The notes beneath the pieces were generated by a model. It had not been told where the DNA came from, made no database searches, and saw only the letters and a program-made list of their open reading frames with translations. A DNA stretch of 17,390 nucleotides from an uncultured Lachnospiraceae bacterium (GTDB lineage: Bacteria; Bacillota; Clostridia; Lachnospirales; Lachnospiraceae). Each line of letters begins with the position of its first letter. Position 1 is the stretch's first letter. Positions 15,036 through 17,390 of this stretch are shown piece after piece. The stretch spans positions 1-17,390 of the forward strand of contig CAMNWW010000015.1 in NCBI GenBank assembly GCA_946566415.1, read 5' to 3'. Made by a program: the position numbers and the translations under genes.

Positions 15036-15042
15036 ATAGATT

Positions 15043-16215
15043 ATGGGAGTTATTATAGAAGTACGAAATTCTCTGGAAGGATTGGAGAAAAAGATACGGG
15101 TCCAGAAACGCCGGATGTGGCGCCGCGCAATTCTGGCAGCCGCAACACTTCTGGCGGCAGTTTTTAGCACTTATCTGCTGCTTGAGGTACAGACCTATAC
15201 GAAAGTAAGAGTGATTCAGACATACAATATGGAAGGGTTTGACAGCAGTAACTATGTACAATTCTCAGATGGAGTGCTTAAGTATAGCAGGGATGGGATC
15301 GCATTCTTGAACAGAAGAGGGGAAGAACAGTGGAATCAGTCCTATCAGATCAAGAATCCGTTTGTGGATATCTATGGTGATTCCGGAGCCGTGGCAGACC
15401 GTGGAGGAAACGCAATCCTTGTATTTGATAAGAAAGGTCTCAAGGGCGAGGTCAATACGAATTTTCCGATAGAACAGATTGCTGTTGCCAAGAACGGAAT
15501 TATAAGCGCTCTTTTAAAAAATGAGAACACTCCGAAAATTGTATGCTATGACGCAAAGGGAAATGTTCTGGTAGAGCATCAGGCGTCACTGGAAGGGACG
15601 GGTTATCCGATTGGGATGGCGATCGCACCGGAAGGAACGATGCTGCAGGTGTCCTATCTTTGCGTGGAAGACGGAGAGACGGCCACCAAAGTGGCCTACT
15701 ATGAATTTGGGAAAACAGGAGATGCGGGGAAGGATTATCAAGTGACAGAGGATATTTATAAAAATACAGTAATCCCTACATCTTTTTTTGCCAATGACGA
15801 AGTATCTGTTTTGGTGGGTACTGAGGCATTTATGATATATGAGGGACGTGCCAAGCCATTGAGGTCCCAGACAATCAAGTTAGGAAAGGAGATTAAAAGT
15901 GTATTTTATGACAGGAAATACATAGGCTTTGTGCTGGAGAACGCTGACGGAGGATACGAGCTGCGTCTTTATGATATAAAGGGCAGGAAAAGGCTGTCGC
16001 ATACATTTACAGGTGAGTACAGCCATGTAAAAGTAAGCGGCGGAAATGTAATGATGTATGACGGGAAAAAATGCTCTGTATTTTCTCTGTGGGGCGTCCA
16101 TAAATTTGACGGAGAAGTAGATGACGACATACTGGAGATTCTTCCACTGCCAGGTGTCAATAAATACTTAATGATAAATGCCAGAGGCCTGGAAGAGGTC
16201 CGGCTGGTAAAGTAG
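15043..16215 (+). CDS. DUF5711 family membrane-anchored protein
   Basis: The 390-residue protein has a basic N-terminus (KKIRVQKRRMWRR), one membrane helix (about 29-48) and a long external domain. That domain is made of repeated short beta-strand units such as ILVFDKKG, KIVCYDAKGN and ELRLYDIKGRK, and resembles a beta-propeller. This matches DUF5711 proteins of Lachnospiraceae, whose function is unknown. A GGA-type ribosome site lies 6 nt before the ATG, directly behind the structured RNA. CvpA follows after 8 nt, so the two are one operon and may work together at the envelope. Confidence 0.85.
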   Translation: MGVIIEVRNSLEGLEKKIRVQKRRMWRRAILAAATLLAAVFSTYLLLEVQTYTKVRVIQTYNMEGFDSSNYVQFSDGVLKYSRDGIAFLNRRGEEQWNQSYQIKNPFVDIYGDSGAVADRGGNAILVFDKKGLKGEVNTNFPIEQIAVAKNGIISALLKNENTPKIVCYDAKGNVLVEHQASLEGTGYPIGMAIAPEGTMLQVSYLCVEDGETATKVAYYEFGKTGDAGKDYQVTEDIYKNTVIPTSFFANDEVSVLVGTEAFMIYEGRAKPLRSQTIKLGKEIKSVFYDRKYIGFVLENADGGYELRLYDIKGRKRLSHTFTGEYSHVKVSGGNVMMYDGKKCSVFSLWGVHKFDGEVDDDILEILPLPGVNKYLMINARGLEEVRLVK

Positions 16216-16223
16216 GAGAGCGT

Positions 16224-17126
16224 ATGAACTGGTTATTGATTGGAATTATCGGAATAATCTTGATAGGAGCAGTAGTAGGATTTTTTAAGGGTGCAGTGAG
16301 GATCGCGGTGTCTCTTGCCGCGACGCTTCTTACGCTGGCGGTGGTATTTTTTGTGTCGCCTTATGTAAGCAAGGCGATTTATTCACTGACTCCGGTAGAC
16401 GAAATGATCGAAGGCGAATGCACGAAGATGATAAACCGTGCGTTTACCGGTGCAGATAAAAAGACGGGACTTACGGAGGAGCAGGTGCGGCGTATGCTTG
16501 ACGGCGCAGGGGTATCGGAAGAGGAACTGGCGGCCGGCGGGGTTACGGTAGAAGATATTGTGAATGGGAAAATTTCGGGAAAAGATCTAACAAAATTCGG
16601 TATTTCCTCTGGAATTCTTTCGGGCCATGTTTCACAGGAACAGACGGATCAGTCGCTTCTCGGCGAAGAGGTGCCGCGGCAGGTACAGATTGCTGCGATC
16701 GAGTCGGCGGACATACCGAATGTTTTTAAAGAGTTGCTGCTTACCAATAATAACAGTGAAATGTATAAAGCGCTTGGCGTCACAACGTTTATTGAGTATA
16801 TTTCGACTTATGCGGCGAAGATTATTATCGATATTCTGGCATTCCTTGGGACTTTCCTGATAATTACGATCGTACTGCGTGCAGTCGTATTTGCTTTGGA
16901 TTTTGTGACGGAGCTGCCGCTTCTTGGGACGATCAACCGATTCGCCGGTGCCGGCGTCGGAGTTATTATCGCTTTGATCGTTATCGGTTTTTTGTTCGTG
17001 GGTATTACATTGCTGTATATGACTTCCTTTGGGGAAATGATGATGGATATGATCACTCAGAATAAATTCCTTACATTTTTGTATGACCATAATTATATTA
17101 TGAAAATCATGACTTCTTTCCGGTAG
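16224..17126 (+). CDS. CvpA family membrane protein
   Basis: The 300-residue protein has the CvpA (colicin V production) membrane core. Helices lie at about 3-21 and 26-45, then 196-222 and 243-266, with the family motif LGTINRFAGAGVG (234-246). Classic CvpA is near 160 residues; here an extra soluble segment of about 150 residues (46-195) is inserted between helices 2 and 3. That segment holds EEQVRRMLDGAGVSEEEL and shows no known domain to me. A GGAGAG box precedes the ATG, 8 nt after DUF5711. In other bacteria CvpA affects envelope integrity and biofilm growth. Its role here is unknown. Confidence 0.88.
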   Translation: MNWLLIGIIGIILIGAVVGFFKGAVRIAVSLAATLLTLAVVFFVSPYVSKAIYSLTPVDEMIEGECTKMINRAFTGADKKTGLTEEQVRRMLDGAGVSEEELAAGGVTVEDIVNGKISGKDLTKFGISSGILSGHVSQEQTDQSLLGEEVPRQVQIAAIESADIPNVFKELLLTNNNSEMYKALGVTTFIEYISTYAAKIIIDILAFLGTFLIITIVLRAVVFALDFVTELPLLGTINRFAGAGVGVIIALIVIGFLFVGITLLYMTSFGEMMMDMITQNKFLTFLYDHNYIMKIMTSFR

Positions 17127-17137
17127 GTGGAAATTTT

Positions 17138-17237
17138 AACAGTTCAGCCATACGGCGGTTTGGCCGATTTGTCCGTCTCGTAAGCAAGCAACCATAGGGA
17201 CAGATAGCCTAAACCGCGTATGGCTGAAGTGTCTGTT
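17138..17237. repeat. Long hairpin between cvpA and the rRNA promoter
   Basis: The arms 17143-17164 and 17206-17228 are near-perfect complements over some 22 bp (TTCAGCCATACG with CGTATGGCTGAA, then GCGGTTT with AAACCGC). An outer pair AACAG (17138-17142) with CTGTT (17233-17237) follows a 4-nt bulge. Inside, ATTTGTCC (17168 onward) pairs with GGACAGAT. The sequence after it is A-rich, so it is not a standard terminator for cvpA. Confidence 0.85.
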
Positions 17238-17240
17238 ACA

Positions 17241-17296
17241 AAAAATTAAAAAAATTAAAAAAAGGTGTTGACAAATAGAAAATGGCGTGATATTAT
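17241..17296 (+). promoter_or_regulatory. rRNA operon promoter with UP-like A-tract
   Basis: A perfect TTGACA (17268-17273), a 17-nt spacer and TATTAT (17291-17296). Directly upstream are phased A-runs (17241-17264) that fit an UP element bound by the RNA polymerase alpha subunit. This is the strongest promoter in the window. Confidence 0.88.
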
Positions 17297-17302
17297 AACA
17301 AA

Positions 17303-17390
17303 GCTGTCGCAAACGAGAGACGGAGACAGCGGAGGACATTGATAACTGAACAATAGACAACAACCCTGAATTTTCCAAAAGAGGCAACCG
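17303..17390 (+). other. Leader of an rRNA operon (16S gene beyond the edge)
   Basis: The transcript would begin near 17303. It opens with a GCTGTC/GACAGC stem (17303-17308, 17325-17330), then contains CATTGATAACTGAACAATAG, a phrase typical of clostridial pre-16S leaders. The 16S gene itself is not in the window. Confidence 0.75.

Noticed and set aside
14982..15167. 61-residue ORF overlapping the structured RNA and DUF5711
   Set aside because: It lies in a different frame inside the RNA and a real gene, with biased composition.
17136..17387. 83-residue minus-strand ORF at the right end
   Set aside because: It covers the long hairpin, the rRNA promoter and leader, which explain the sequence better.

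Overview
The window looks like the chromosome of a spore-forming Firmicute, most probably a Lachnospiraceae-type clostridium. The reasons are a spore maturation gene (spmB), two CotF-like coat genes, a strong match to a SigE promoter, a split transketolase, a DUF5711-CvpA pair and strong AGGAGG-type ribosome binding sites. The species cannot be named from the sequence. Most genes are housekeeping; the novelty lies in the intergenic RNA and in one unusual membrane protein.

Layout. 1-251: no convincing gene, one very strong hairpin. 252-779: spmB. 884-1771 (minus): DegV lipid-binding protein, with a terminator between the two. 2062-3114: stand-alone PTS-type IIC permease. 3129-6228 (minus): a block of four genes, read from the right as a class I amidotransferase-like C26 hydrolase, two small CotF-like coat proteins, and a DUF885 lipoprotein metallopeptidase. 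6376-10049: pfk-dnaX-ybaB-recR, an apparent operon starting with glycolysis and continuing into the conserved dnaX-ybaB-recR replication/repair set. 10194-12648: transaldolase plus the two transketolase halves (non-oxidative pentose phosphate pathway), with its own promoter and a clear rho-independent terminator. 12861-13379: small HD-domain phosphohydrolase. 13581-14798: membrane protein with a degenerate MPN/JAB-like cytoplasmic domain, an acidic linker and an external LysM domain. 14821 to about 15035: a highly structured RNA directly behind an extended -10 promoter, possibly of the raiA-motif class. 15043-17126: DUF5711 and CvpA membrane proteins. 17241-17390: A-tract plus consensus promoter and leader of what is almost certainly an rRNA operon starting just beyond the window.

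How the genes work together. Pfk feeds glycolysis, while transaldolase and transketolase link it to pentose phosphates. DnaX, YbaB and RecR serve replication and recombinational repair. SpmB, the coat-like proteins and probably the C26 hydrolase (SigE-like promoter) belong to sporulation. The HD gene and the MPN/LysM gene share an unusual leader: an extended -10 box followed at once by a small GC hairpin, duplicated as a 31-bp direct repeat before the second gene. Together with the structured RNA this makes 12.7-15.05 kb the most interesting part of the window.
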